DNA from: Bacillus timonensis
Lineage (GTDB): Bacteria; Bacillota; Bacilli; Bacillales; Bacillaceae_L
NCBI RefSeq assembly: GCF_000285535.1
Contig: NZ_HE610989.1
Span: forward strand, 64,181-128,180
Length of the DNA: 64,000 bases
Reading direction: 5' to 3'
Shown here one piece after another: positions 1-7,893 of this stretch. Both the position numbers and the translations under genes were made by a program. Each line of letters starts with the position of its first letter. Position 1 is the stretch's first letter. The notes beneath the pieces were generated by a model. It did not search any database. It worked only from the letters and a program-made list of their open reading frames with translations, and was not told the origin of the DNA.

Positions 1-13
1 GTCAACAGTCTGT

Positions 14-45
14 AAGGATATCGGTTACGATATCCTCTTTTTTTG
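14..45 (+). terminator. Intrinsic terminator of a gene left of the window
   Basis: A 9-bp stem (arms 15-23 and 28-36, loop GTTA) is followed by a T-rich run. It ends a transcript whose gene lies outside the window and separates it from the lipoprotein gene. Confidence 0.8.
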
Positions 46-137
46 TATGTTACCCCCTTTTTGACAAAATAGTGAACTCTGCTTGTGAAAGATTGGGATG
101 TGGTAAAATGGGCTTATAAAGTATGGAAAGGTTGTTT

Positions 138-620
138 ATGATGAAAAAAATGTATGTTCTTCTCATGCTTGTTCTTATGTTTGGGATGTTTGGCTGCTCG
201 CAAAAAGAAGAAAGTTCAGAGTCCCATAACAAAGAACAAGTGATGGGAGATATTCGTGAGGAAACAGCCTCAATCGATGTAATGCCTTCCTTTTTAGATG
301 ATAAGCCAGAGGAAATGGTAACAATTTATCAAGCTGCCGCCATGCACAAAGATTTGCTTGAAACAATGCCTTGCTATTGTGGCTGTGCTGATTCAGTTGG
401 TCATCGTGATAATTATGATTGCTTTGTTCATGATAATAAAGGGGATGCGGTTGTATGGGATGATCACGGTACTAAATGTAACGTATGTCTAGAAATCGCT
501 ACTACAGCGGTCCTTGAATTTTCAAAAGGAAAAACACCAACTGAGATCCGAGCAATGATTGATGAAACATATAAAGAAGGCTATGCGAATCCAACACCAA
601 CTCCAATGCCAGAAGCATAA
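138..620 (+). CDS. PCYCGC-motif lipoprotein
   Basis: Predicted 160-residue exported lipoprotein of the PCYCGC family, whose function is unknown. The ATG at 138 is preferred over the one at 123 because GGAAAGGT lies 6 bases upstream. The N-terminus is a hydrophobic signal segment ending in a lipobox-like MFGC, so Cys would be lipidated. The mature part carries the PCYCGC cluster and later Cys residues (DCFVH, CNVC), which suggests metal binding or redox chemistry outside the membrane; that role is inference. The C-terminus is a short Pro/Thr-rich tail. It is a monocistronic unit between two terminators. Confidence 0.85.
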   Translation: MMKKMYVLLMLVLMFGMFGCSQKEESSESHNKEQVMGDIREETASIDVMPSFLDDKPEEMVTIYQAAAMHKDLLETMPCYCGCADSVGHRDNYDCFVHDNKGDAVVWDDHGTKCNVCLEIATTAVLEFSKGKTPTEIRAMIDETYKEGYANPTPTPMPEA

Positions 621-656
621 AAAATGACGTGTGAATTGTTCACACGCCATTTTTTT
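621..656. terminator. Bidirectional terminator
   Basis: The stem CGTGTGAA/TTCACACG has an A-run on the left and a T-run on the right, so it can end both the lipoprotein gene (+) and degV (-), which converge here. Confidence 0.85.
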
Positions 657-661
657 ACGGC

Positions 662-1504
662 TTATTCCGCGTAATACATGAATCCAATTGCTCCTGGGCC
701 TGTATGAGTGCTAATAACTGGAGTTGTTTCGACGATATCAATGTCTCCATAACCGGTTAGCTTTTTAATTGCTTCTTTAACATTTTTTGCTAGCTCTATC
801 GCATCTACTTGTGCAATTGCGACACCTTTAATCGTTTTATTACTTACATCTTCAGCAAATTTTTCACTCAGGTATTTTACAATTTTAGCGTGGCTTCTAA
901 CCTTTGATACCGGCGTATAGACCCCATCCTGCAATGAAGCAATTGGTTTAATATTTAATAAGGATCCGATTAAGGCCTTCCCTTTTCCAATTCTGCCACC
1001 TTTTACAAGGTTTTCCAATGTATCAACCGTTACAAATAAAGTGGAGGCTTTCCTAATTTCCTCAATCCGTTTGATGATTTCCTCTTTCGTTTGCCCCTCA
1101 TTTGCCATTTTTGCAGCTTCGACAACCTGAAAGGCTAATGCTCTAGAGATATACATGGAATCAATTACAGTAACTTCGGATTCACTCAATCTAGCCGCAT
1201 TTTCAGCAGAAGCCACTGTTCCACTCATTCCGCTTGTCATGTGGATAGAAATAATTTCACTTCCATCACTACCTAAGTGATTGTAAAGCTCAACGAAATG
1301 TCCGACTGCGGGCTGAGAACTCTTCGGTAATTCAGCAGATTGCTTCATCCTCATTAAAAATTCTTGTGGGGTAATATCCACTCGATCAAGAAACGTTTCT
1401 CCATCAATCGTAATAGATAATGGGACAATCGAGATTCCTAATTCTTTTGCTTCTTCATCTGTTAAATCGACTGTAGAGTCTGTTACGATTTTAACCTTTG
1501 TCAT
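662..1504 (-). CDS. DegV family fatty acid-binding protein
   Basis: 280-residue DegV/FakB-type protein. Family members bind a single fatty acid and, as FakB, present it to the kinase FakA for phosphorylation. Visible hallmarks are the N-terminal DST (9-11), KSSQP (61-65) and SGMSGT (91-96), which form the ligand head-group site. The start at 1504 is chosen over an upstream in-frame ATG because AGGAAG sits at the right distance. A second paralog is encoded at 15550-16395; the two are clearly different sequences and may bind different acyl chains (inference). No fakA is visible nearby. Confidence 0.9.
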   Translation of the reverse strand: MTKVKIVTDSTVDLTDEEAKELGISIVPLSITIDGETFLDRVDITPQEFLMRMKQSAELPKSSQPAVGHFVELYNHLGSDGSEIISIHMTSGMSGTVASAENAARLSESEVTVIDSMYISRALAFQVVEAAKMANEGQTKEEIIKRIEEIRKASTLFVTVDTLENLVKGGRIGKGKALIGSLLNIKPIASLQDGVYTPVSKVRSHAKIVKYLSEKFAEDVSNKTIKGVAIAQVDAIELAKNVKEAIKKLTGYGDIDIVETTPVISTHTGPGAIGFMYYAE

Positions 1505-1610
1505 ACGTTCACTTCCTACGTCTGGCATACATCTATTTACTCAAAATAGCTTGTCCTTATTATTACGGGCAAATTTGTACCTTTTTATTCATTGTTATAT
1601 ACCTAAGTTC

Positions 1611-1650
1611 AAAAAAAAGAGCCGATTTTAATGTTTTAAAATCAGCTCAT
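1611..1650 (-). terminator. Terminator of the DUF2535 gene
   Basis: On the minus strand a GAGC-TGATTTTAA hairpin with a small loop is followed by a run of T, directly after the stop of the 83-residue gene. Confidence 0.8.
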
Positions 1651-1657
1651 TCTAAAA

Positions 1658-1909
1658 CTATGCATTATGTTTTAACATGTCTAGTTGAAAAATACGTTCA
1701 TAATCAGTCCATTTTAAAACAGTCTTCAAATATTCTCGAAACGAATACATTTGATTTGGACTTGATTTGGTCATGATTTTCGACAAAAATACCTGTAAAC
1801 GAAAATCGAGCATAAAGCGATACGTGTTGCCTTTCTCCAAAACTGGAATTTCAATTACTTTAACCTTCTGTCCATAACTATTTTTGAACTCTAGGCTTTT
1901 GAATAGCAA
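1658..1909 (-). CDS. ypmP: DUF2535 family protein (YpmP-like)
   Basis: 83-residue protein resembling B. subtilis YpmP, a DUF2535 member of unknown function. The start is TTG at 1909, supported by AAAGGA 8 bases upstream; no ATG is available. It contains a central aromatic YRFMLDFRLQVF segment and SFREYLKTVLKW near the end, and has no signal peptide or membrane segment. It lies immediately downstream of ilvA, as in B. subtilis, and has its own terminator. Confidence 0.72.
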   Translation of the reverse strand: MLFKSLEFKNSYGQKVKVIEIPVLEKGNTYRFMLDFRLQVFLSKIMTKSSPNQMYSFREYLKTVLKWTDYERIFQLDMLKHNA

Positions 1910-1979
1910 ACTATCAGTCCTTTTTCACCCGTTTCCTTTATTATACATGAGAACAAGCATTTCGTCTTTGTCTAATTTA

Positions 1980-3251
1980 TTAAAACAATAAATTAAATAA
2001 TGTACTTTCTTTGTTTAGTTCACGGAATGGGAAGCCTTTTCTCATCATTCGGTTTACTAGCGCTTGATAGTCTTCCTTATGCTTTAGCTCAATTCCAACC
2101 AATGCAGGACCGTTATCCTTGTTGTTTTTCTTCGTGTATTCAAATCGCGTAATATCATCGGTTGGTCCTAATACATCAAGTAAGAATTCTCGTAGTGCAC
2201 CGGCTCTTTGAGGAAAATTCACAATGAAATAGCATTGTAAGCCTTCATAAAGCATCGAACGCTCTTTGATTTCCTGCATTCTGCTGATATCATTATTCCC
2301 ACCACTTAAAACACAAACAACCGTTTTACCTTTTAGTTTATCCTTGTACAAATCCAGAGCTGCGAGTGATAATGCCCCTGCAGGTTCTGCAACAATCGCA
2401 TTTTCATTATACAAATCCAAGATGGTTGTACATACCTTTCCCTCTGGTACTACAACAATATCGTCAACCAGATTTTGACTGATTTTAAACGTTTTTTCAC
2501 CAACTGTTTTAACCGCAGCCCCATCAACGAACTTATCGATTTTTGGCAATGTCGTAACCTCTCCATTGGCAATCGAGGTCTTCATACTTGCGGCACCCTC
2601 CGGTTCTACACCTATGATTTTCGTTTCTGGAGAAATGCTCTTCATGTAGGTTGAGATTCCCGAAATGAGTCCACCCCCACCAATTGCAGCAAATACATAG
2701 TCAACAGGTTCAGCACAATCATTTAAAATTTCAACTGCTACTGTTCCTTGACCTGCCATGACATCTGGATCATCAAACGGATGAATAAACGTGCGATTTT
2801 CTCTTTCACAACATGCCACTGCTTCCTCATAGGAATCATCGAACGTATCACCAGTTAGTATAATCTCCACATATTCACGACCAAAAGCCTCTACTTGAGA
2901 AACCTTTTGTCTTGGAGTGGTTGATGGCATAAAGATTTTCCCTTGAATTTTTAACGCAAAACAAGAAAAAGCCACTCCTTGTGCATGGTTTCCGGCACTT
3001 GCACAAACGACTCCATTCTCAAGTTCCTGCTCAGATAAGTTTTTTACACGATTGTAAGCTCCACGAATTTTAAAAGAACGAACAATTTGTAAATCCTCTC
3101 GTTTTATTAATAAGTTACATTCGTAACGTTCTGATAGCAATTCATTTCTTTGTAAAGGTGTATGGATTATAACATCCTTTAATGTTTGATTTGCTTTTAT
3201 GATATCCTCTACATGGATCCCATCTAGTTTTTGTTTTACTTCGTTTGCCAT
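1980..3251 (-). CDS. ilvA: Threonine dehydratase
   Basis: PLP enzyme deaminating threonine to 2-oxobutanoate, the first step of isoleucine synthesis. 423 residues, the usual Bacillus length. RSFKIRGAYN (59-68) contains the PLP lysine K61; the glycine-rich IGGGGL phosphate loop and SGGNND are present. The C-terminal 95 residues (FPQRAGALREF onward) form the single ACT-like regulatory domain of the short form. The ATG at 3251 is preferred over 3260, which sits only 2 bases after GGGG. A -10 box and a CodY-like site lie upstream, consistent with branched-chain amino-acid control. Confidence 0.95.
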   Translation of the reverse strand: MANEVKQKLDGIHVEDIIKANQTLKDVIIHTPLQRNELLSERYECNLLIKREDLQIVRSFKIRGAYNRVKNLSEQELENGVVCASAGNHAQGVAFSCFALKIQGKIFMPSTTPRQKVSQVEAFGREYVEIILTGDTFDDSYEEAVACCERENRTFIHPFDDPDVMAGQGTVAVEILNDCAEPVDYVFAAIGGGGLISGISTYMKSISPETKIIGVEPEGAASMKTSIANGEVTTLPKIDKFVDGAAVKTVGEKTFKISQNLVDDIVVVPEGKVCTTILDLYNENAIVAEPAGALSLAALDLYKDKLKGKTVVCVLSGGNNDISRMQEIKERSMLYEGLQCYFIVNFPQRAGALREFLLDVLGPTDDITRFEYTKKNNKDNGPALVGIELKHKEDYQALVNRMMRKGFPFRELNKESTLFNLLF

Positions 3252-3318
3252 GAGCCCCATATCCCCTTTCGTGTGTTTCTACAACAATACAGTACAGTAA
3301 TGAAGATTTAATTTGTTC

Positions 3319-3364
3319 ATTATAACATGGATTCGCCTAACCGGAGTAGAATTTTCTAAATATT
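3319..3364 (-). promoter_or_regulatory. ilvA -10 box with CodY-like operator
   Basis: On the minus strand a TATAAT (3324-3319) lies about 70 bases before the ilvA start. At 3350-3364 the palindromic sequence AATTTTCTAAATATT matches 13 of 15 positions of the CodY consensus AATTTTCWGAAAATT and falls over the -35 region. B. subtilis ilvA is known to be CodY-repressed; binding here is inferred. Confidence 0.55.
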
Positions 3365-3475
3365 TTATTACTTATTTATATTGAATTCGCTTCCAGTCGC
3401 ATGATTTGGATAACTCCTATAAAGAAAAAAATTACATGATAAAAAAACATTGGTTTTACACTTTTTTAGGTTTTT

Positions 3476-3518
3476 ATGACAATTGTCATTTGTCATCCAC
3501 TTTTTTTAGCAGTATGAT
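3476..3518 (+). promoter_or_regulatory. hlyIII promoter with overlapping palindrome
   Basis: TTGTCA (3490-3495), a 17-base spacer and TATGAT (3513-3518) form a strong sigma-A promoter 33 bases before the start. The perfect 14-bp palindrome ATGACAATTGTCAT (3476-3489) abuts the -35, and its right half TTGTCAT is repeated directly at 3490-3496, so a regulator there would contact the -35. Confidence 0.65.
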
Positions 3519-3551
3519 TGGAAGAAGAAATTTAGTATGAGGTGAAAAAAT

Positions 3552-4205
3552 ATGACATTTCGACATGAGACCTTAAAAGAAGAAATTGCAAATGCGATCA
3601 CACATGGTCTCGGGGTACTTTTAAGCATACCAGCGCTTGTACTGTTGATTGTTTTTGCAGTCAAATACGGGAATGTTTGGCATGTTGTAAGCTTCTCTAT
3701 CTTTGGAGCCACAATGTTTCTTCTTTATTTATTTTCTACCCTATTGCATAGCATCACCCACCCAAAAGCGAAAAAAGTGTTTGCGATTTTAGATCATTCA
3801 GCGATTTATTTATTGATAGCCGGTACTTACACACCTTTTGTTTTGGTTACGATACGCGGCTGGTTTGGCTGGACCATTTTTGGAGTTGTATGGGGACTAG
3901 CGATTATTGGCATTGTGTTTAAAATCTTTTTTGTAGAAAAATTTATGATTCTCTCAACCGTTTGTTATGTATTGATGGGCTGGTTAATTGTGGTTGGCAT
4001 TAAGCCACTATATGAAGGTATAGGCTTTAACGGCTTTATGTTATTGCTAACAGGCGGAATTTTATACACAGTTGGGGCTATCTTTTATGTTTGGAGAAAG
4101 TTGCCGTTTAACCATGCAATTTGGCATTTGTTCGTGCTAGCAGGAAGTGCAGCTATGTTTTTCTCTATCTTGTTTTATGTAGTGGATGTACCGTTTATTT
4201 CTTAA
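3552..4205 (+). CDS. hlyIII: Hemolysin III family membrane protein
   Basis: 217-residue seven-helix membrane protein of the hemolysin III / PAQR family, equivalent to B. subtilis YplQ. Family signatures are visible: EIANAITHGLG (11-21), LLHS (64-67), DHSAIYLLIAGTYTPF (81-96) and HAIWHLFV (188-195), which supply the conserved acidic and histidine residues expected for a metal site. PAQR members are metal-dependent membrane hydrolases in eukaryotes; the bacterial activity is unclear. RBS GAGGTG precedes the ATG. It is transcribed alone and ends at a terminator shared with dfrA. Confidence 0.88.
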   Translation: MTFRHETLKEEIANAITHGLGVLLSIPALVLLIVFAVKYGNVWHVVSFSIFGATMFLLYLFSTLLHSITHPKAKKVFAILDHSAIYLLIAGTYTPFVLVTIRGWFGWTIFGVVWGLAIIGIVFKIFFVEKFMILSTVCYVLMGWLIVVGIKPLYEGIGFNGFMLLLTGGILYTVGAIFYVWRKLPFNHAIWHLFVLAGSAAMFFSILFYVVDVPFIS

Positions 4206-4211
4206 AAAGAA

Positions 4212-4243
4212 ACCCGCAGATTTTAGTTCTGCGGGATTTTTTC
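4212..4243. terminator. Bidirectional terminator overlapping the dfrA 3' end
   Basis: Stem CCCGCAGA/TCTGCGGG with flanking A- and T-runs. The right arm also encodes the last residues of DHFR (IPQN), so the hairpin is used by hlyIII (+) and is partly coding for dfrA (-). Confidence 0.85.
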
Positions 4244-4717
4244 ATAGACAAAAAACGTATAATCATATGGATTTTTCTCATCTTTCGTGCCTTTTTCCTT
4301 TGATACGACTTTCCACTCAGCTTTATTAAACGCTGGAAAAAAAGTATCACCATCAAATTCCTCTTCGATTTCGGTTATATATAAGCGGTCTGAAAATGGT
4401 AGAATTTCTTTAAAAATTTCAGCACCACCGATTACAAAAAGCTCTTGTTCAGTTTCTTCACTCATTTTGACAATCTCATCAATAGAATGAATAATCTTAC
4501 AGCCCTCTGCTTTATATGTAGTGTCGCGAGTAACAATGATGTTTTCACGTCCTGGGAGAGCTCGTCCGATTGAATCATATGTTTTTCGTCCCATAATAAT
4601 GGGGTGCCCCATCGTCACTCTTTTAAAATAAGCTAAATCCGCAGGCAAACTCCAAGGAAGATCATTGTCTTTCCCAATAAGCTGATTTTTGTCCATTGCT
4701 ACGAGTAATGAAATCAT
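4223..4717 (-). CDS. dfrA: Dihydrofolate reductase
   Basis: Reduces dihydrofolate to tetrahydrofolate with NADPH, regenerating the folate oxidised by thymidylate synthase. 164 residues. The catalytic acid D27 sits in LPADLAYF; LPW (20-22), MGRKTYDSIG (NADPH site) and VIGGAEIF are intact. RBS AAGGAG lies 7 bases before the ATG. It follows thyA on the same strand with a 66-bp gap, the usual thyA-dfrA operon order. Confidence 0.96.
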   Translation of the reverse strand: MISLLVAMDKNQLIGKDNDLPWSLPADLAYFKRVTMGHPIIMGRKTYDSIGRALPGRENIIVTRDTTYKAEGCKIIHSIDEIVKMSEETEQELFVIGGAEIFKEILPFSDRLYITEIEEEFDGDTFFPAFNKAEWKVVSKEKGTKDEKNPYDYTFFVYEKIPQN

Positions 4718-4783
4718 GTCTATTCTCCTTACTAAAAGATCCTAAGGTCGATTATACCCTAGGATCATAGAAATAGAAATGAT

Positions 4784-5739
4784 TTATACAGCAACTGGTG
4801 CCTTTATAGTAGGATGTGGGTCATACCCCACGATTTCGATATCGTCCATTTCAAAGTCAAAAACAGAGTTTACTGCAGGATTCAATTTAATAGTCGGGAA
4901 AGGACGTGGGTCACGACTAAGCTGTAATTGAACCTGCTCGATGTGATTTGTGTAAATATGGGCATCCCCAATCGTATGGATGAAATCCCCAACCTCTAAT
5001 CCACATTCAAATGCAATTAAATGAGTTAACAACGCATAACTAGCGATGTTGAAAGGAATTCCCAAAAACAAATCTCCCGATCTTTGATAAAGTTGGCAAC
5101 TCAATTTCCCATCTGCTACATAGAATTGGAACAGACTGTGACATGGTGGCAATGCCATGAATTCCACATCACCTGGGTTATAACCAACAACAAGATGACG
5201 TCTGCTATCTGGGTTATTTTTGATTTGGTTGATGACATTTTTTAGCTGGTCAATAGTTTCACCACGTGATGTTTCCCACGCTCTCCACTGCTTTCCATAA
5301 ACAGGTCCAAGTTCACCGTATTTAGAAGCAAACTCATCATCCTCTATAATTCGTGCTTTAAACTTGTCCATCTCAGCTTGGTACAACTCATTGAAGTCTG
5401 CATCAGCTAAACTTCTGTTACCGAAATCCGTCATATCGGGTCCTGTGTACTCGTCGCTCTCAACCCAATTTTTAAAAGCCCACTCATTCCAGATATTATT
5501 ATTATTTTTAATAGATATCTGATATTCGTATCCCCTTTAATAAACCAAAGCAGCTCGCTCGCAATTAGACGGAACGGTACCCTCTTTGTTGTCAGTAAAG
5601 GAAATCCCTCACGTAAATCAAAACGCATTTGGTACCCAAAAACTGAGACAGTGCCTGTCCCTGTACGGTCCATTTTTTTCGTCCCGTTATCAAGAACATG
5701 TTTTAATAGATTCAAATACGTGTTCTCTCCATGTTTCAA
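4784..5739 (-). pseudogene. thyA: Thymidylate synthase, interrupted by a -1 frameshift
   Basis: Methylates dUMP to dTMP using methylene-tetrahydrofolate. The reading frame is split: residues up to RYLLK are in one frame, and from [11 protein letters not shown] onward in another. Adding one A to the A5 run (T5 at 5505-5509 on the plus strand) restores a 318-residue protein of the L. casei/B. cereus type, including the long insert before GPVYGKQW. The active-site Cys lies in [11 protein letters not shown] (about residue 200) and YDPHP is intact. Start is TTG 5739 behind AAGGAGTG. The substrate-loop sequence VVGYNP replaces the common SAWNP. Perfect preservation on both sides suggests sequence error or a very recent mutation. 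Confidence 0.9.
5505..5509 (-). other. Frameshift site in thyA (A5 homopolymer)
   Basis: Five A (minus strand) where six restore the frame [12 protein letters not shown]. The run is followed by AAT/ATA repeats, a context prone to indel error. Confidence 0.85.
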
Positions 5740-5808
5740 TAGATTCACTCCTTGCAAAACTTCATGCTATTATCTTACTACAAAAAACAGTTGAAATCAT
5801 TGCTGAGT

Positions 5809-6513
5809 TTAACTTAATTCGACAAAAAACTGATAAGTCATTGGTGCTGTAAGTCTCAGCTGATTTCTTGTTTTGTTCGACAGATAATACATCGCAAAGG
5901 ATTCAGCAAAATACTCTTCCGGATAATCATGAAAATAGGATTGATTCGGGAATAACTGATTGACTTCATTCTTCCAAATAGCCAAATAATATGGATCCTC
6001 ACTAATTGAACCAAACACGAATTTGTCAATTGAATGTGCCAATTCATGAAGCTCCAAATTTATAGAACCATGTCCTTTTCCCTTTTCACTGGCTCCAATT
6101 TTTGCGAGCACAACCTCCGAGCCACCGATTCCCGGCACATCGTCCCAAGTGGGGCCATTTTCACTATAACCACGAGGCTTTTTCCCTTTCAAATAGGCTA
6201 CAGTAGGCTCGTCCGTTAAATTTCCTGTAAATAGCTTTAACACAACACCCTCTTTAACCAACCCTTGTAAAATAAGTTCGTCAATTTGATCTATACGTTC
6301 TATCATTTTTGCTGCAGCCGTTTCATCAAAGTTTGTTTCTGGTAATAAAACGATATTTTTAATTATTTCATAGTTTTTAAGGTAAGATGTTTCTGTAAAA
6401 AGTGTGAGAGATTGATAATCTTTAAGTGGAATTCCATGGGGTGACGCTTCACCTGGATGATAGGTAAAACCGACTAGTACAAAAAGAAGTGTAAGAATAA
6501 CTATTTTTTTCAT
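5809..6513 (-). CDS. Secreted Pro-Pro endopeptidase-like zinc protease (M34, lethal-factor-related)
   Basis: 234 residues with a signal peptide (about 1-23). The rest closely follows the Pro-Pro endopeptidases (PPEP), small secreted relatives of anthrax lethal factor that cut between two prolines in surface proteins. Visible are TWDDVPG (122-128), GKGHGSINLELHELAHSID (145-163) with zinc motif H156-E157-x-x-H160, and YPEEYFAESFAMYY (197-210) supplying the third ligand (E204) and transition-state Tyr. Known PPEPs often cut products of neighbouring genes; ypjP, encoded just upstream on the same strand, and the nearby NlpC/P60 protein both contain PPP. RBS AAGGTG precedes the ATG. Proteolytic specificity is inferred. 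Confidence 0.82.
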   Translation of the reverse strand: MKKIVILTLLFVLVGFTYHPGEASPHGIPLKDYQSLTLFTETSYLKNYEIIKNIVLLPETNFDETAAAKMIERIDQIDELILQGLVKEGVVLKLFTGNLTDEPTVAYLKGKKPRGYSENGPTWDDVPGIGGSEVVLAKIGASEKGKGHGSINLELHELAHSIDKFVFGSISEDPYYLAIWKNEVNQLFPNQSYFHDYPEEYFAESFAMYYLSNKTRNQLRLTAPMTYQFFVELS

Positions 6514-6633
6514 AAAATGTTCACCTTAATGTAGTAGATTCATGATGTCAGTATTGTAAAAATAGTATATCATATTTTGAAAAGTGAGTTTGGTAGTTTC
6601 AAAGTGGAAAGTTTTTCTAAGTGAAAATAGCGA

Positions 6634-6680
6634 ACAAAAAAAGCAGTCCCAAAAACGAATACTCGACTTTGGACTGCTTT
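6634..6680 (-). terminator. Terminator of ypjP
   Basis: Minus-strand stem AAGCAGTCC/GGACTGCTT (arms 6671-6679 and 6641-6649) with a T7 tail, 10 bases past the ypjP stop. It separates ypjP from the PPEP-like gene. Confidence 0.85.
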
Positions 6681-6689
6681 ATCCTTTTA

Positions 6690-7283
6690 TTAACTTAACC
6701 ATTTCGGAGGTGTATTCTTATCCCAATAAATATCACCTAGTGCATGGTGTGTTTGGAATCCATCGTGATGTGTATGGTAATGGAAGTTAAACCAATAACC
6801 TTCCTGTGGTGGATGATCCTTTCTTACATGGAAGCGAACAATGTCCTTCCCATTCGTTTTATCGAAAATATGGAAAATCTTTTCTCCATTTCCACCAGAA
6901 GGTTGCTCTGATATTTCAAGTTGATCAAGCTGTTCAGATGGGTATTGCTGTGCTACTAATTCAATTACTTCTTCAATTTTAGGTAAAATTACATTACGGA
7001 ATTCATCTTCAATAACAGGCCCGATTTTACTCCCGAACTTCTCGAAGGATTTTGTTTCTGCCTGTGTCATTGCATACGTAACAAAGCTTCTACTATCATA
7101 TCCATAATTTGATTCATAATTTGAATAAAGCTTTGACTCAGCATCTTGCTCATTAAACGCATTTAACTTGCTCGGCTTATCCGCATTCGGCTGCTCCATT
7201 GTCAGAGCAGGAGGAGGCGCTACCAAACCAAGGGTTAGAATGGAAAATGAGACGACTAAAGCTTTTCTCAACCATTTCTTCAT
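6690..7283 (-). CDS. ypjP: YpjP-like exported protein
   Basis: 197 residues, similar in length and sequence to B. subtilis YpjP (function unknown). A basic N-terminus and hydrophobic stretch (5-25) form a signal or anchor, followed by VAPPPALT at the expected processing region. The C-terminal half is rich in His and aromatic residues (FNFHYHTHHDGFQTHH), suggesting metal binding. RBS AAAGGGCG precedes the ATG at 7283. It has its own terminator. The PPP motif next to a PPEP-like gene makes it a candidate substrate (inference). Confidence 0.8.
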   Translation of the reverse strand: MKKWLRKALVVSFSILTLGLVAPPPALTMEQPNADKPSKLNAFNEQDAESKLYSNYESNYGYDSRSFVTYAMTQAETKSFEKFGSKIGPVIEDEFRNVILPKIEEVIELVAQQYPSEQLDQLEISEQPSGGNGEKIFHIFDKTNGKDIVRFHVRKDHPPQEGYWFNFHYHTHHDGFQTHHALGDIYWDKNTPPKWLS

Positions 7284-7490
7284 AACAAAAACGCCCTTTC
7301 AGAACATTTACCCTTACGCCCATTTTAACACAATCTAGCAAAAAATTTTACTATGAAATGTACAAAACTCAAAAAAATAAGGATAAAATGCCCATCATGG
7401 CTAGTTCAAAAAAAGCATCATATTGATATGTCTTGAATTATTTTGAAAAATTAACGTTCATAAAATCTTCATTATTTGATAAAATAGGGG

Positions 7491-7736
7491 TAACTTTATT
7501 CACCAGAAGTTCCTCACTTCTGTAAGTTGTGATGAATGCAAAATTGATATTAAATTCACCAGATTTAATACTTGGCTGAATAAAGGTAAACCTCCGGCAG
7601 ATGCCACGATTTTTCAGAGGAAATTTTTCGAGCAGAAAGAGTAAAGACTAAGTACGCCATTTCTTGTGGCAAAGTCTTTATGACCCACTTCCTGTGGGCC
7701 TAAAAAACGGGTGCAAATACGACAATGCGTATTTGA
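7491..7736 (+). repeat. Structured intergenic repeat, copy 1 (long form)
   Basis: First of three related elements (others at 27455-27591 and 40149-40266). Order: distant inverted arms TAACTTTATTCA (7491-7502) and TGAATAAAGGTA (7577-7588); the conserved core CCTCCGGCAGATGCCACGAT; ATTTTTCGAGC; extra hairpins AAAGACT/AGTCTTT and CCCAC/GTGGG; then a terminal hairpin CAAATACG/CGTATTTG. It is longer than the other copies by inserted stem-loops and lies just before a tiny membrane-peptide ORF. Confidence 0.7.
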
Positions 7737-7767
7737 CTATACATAATTGAAAGGTGGAATTTGGGAG

Positions 7768-7839
7768 ATGACATGGATTTTTGGAATAGCAAGTGTAGCT
7801 ACATTAGTATATTTTATAACTTGTTGTGTGACTGAATAA
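7768..7839 (+). CDS. Putative 23-residue single-helix membrane peptide
   Basis: ATG ORF preceded by GAAAGGTGG 10 bases upstream and followed 5 bases after the stop by a clean terminator, which argues for a real transcript. The peptide begins MTWIFGIAS, is hydrophobic through its centre and ends CCVTE. It does not carry the C-terminal signature of KdpF. It is preceded by repeat copy 1 as a structured leader. Function unknown. Confidence 0.5.
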   Translation: MTWIFGIASVATLVYFITCCVTE

Positions 7840-7844
7840 TGAAA

Positions 7845-7868
7845 CCCGCTTCTACAGCGGGCTTTTTT
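7845..7868 (+). terminator. Terminator after the 23-residue ORF
   Basis: Stem CCCGCT/AGCGGG with loop TCTAC and a T7 run. Confidence 0.85.
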
Positions 7869-7893
7869 TGTGATATGTAATACTGCCTGTACG

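Noticed and set aside
1498-1776. 92-codon plus-strand ORF
   Set aside because: Overlaps the terminator and the real DUF2535 gene on the other strand; no RBS.
3261-3551. T-box leader before ilvA
   Set aside because: No T-box sequence, specifier loop or leader terminator; a simple promoter with a CodY-like box explains the region.
7768-7839. KdpF-like subunit
   Set aside because: Similar size and one helix, but no PEKF-type C-terminus and no kdpA/B/C nearby.
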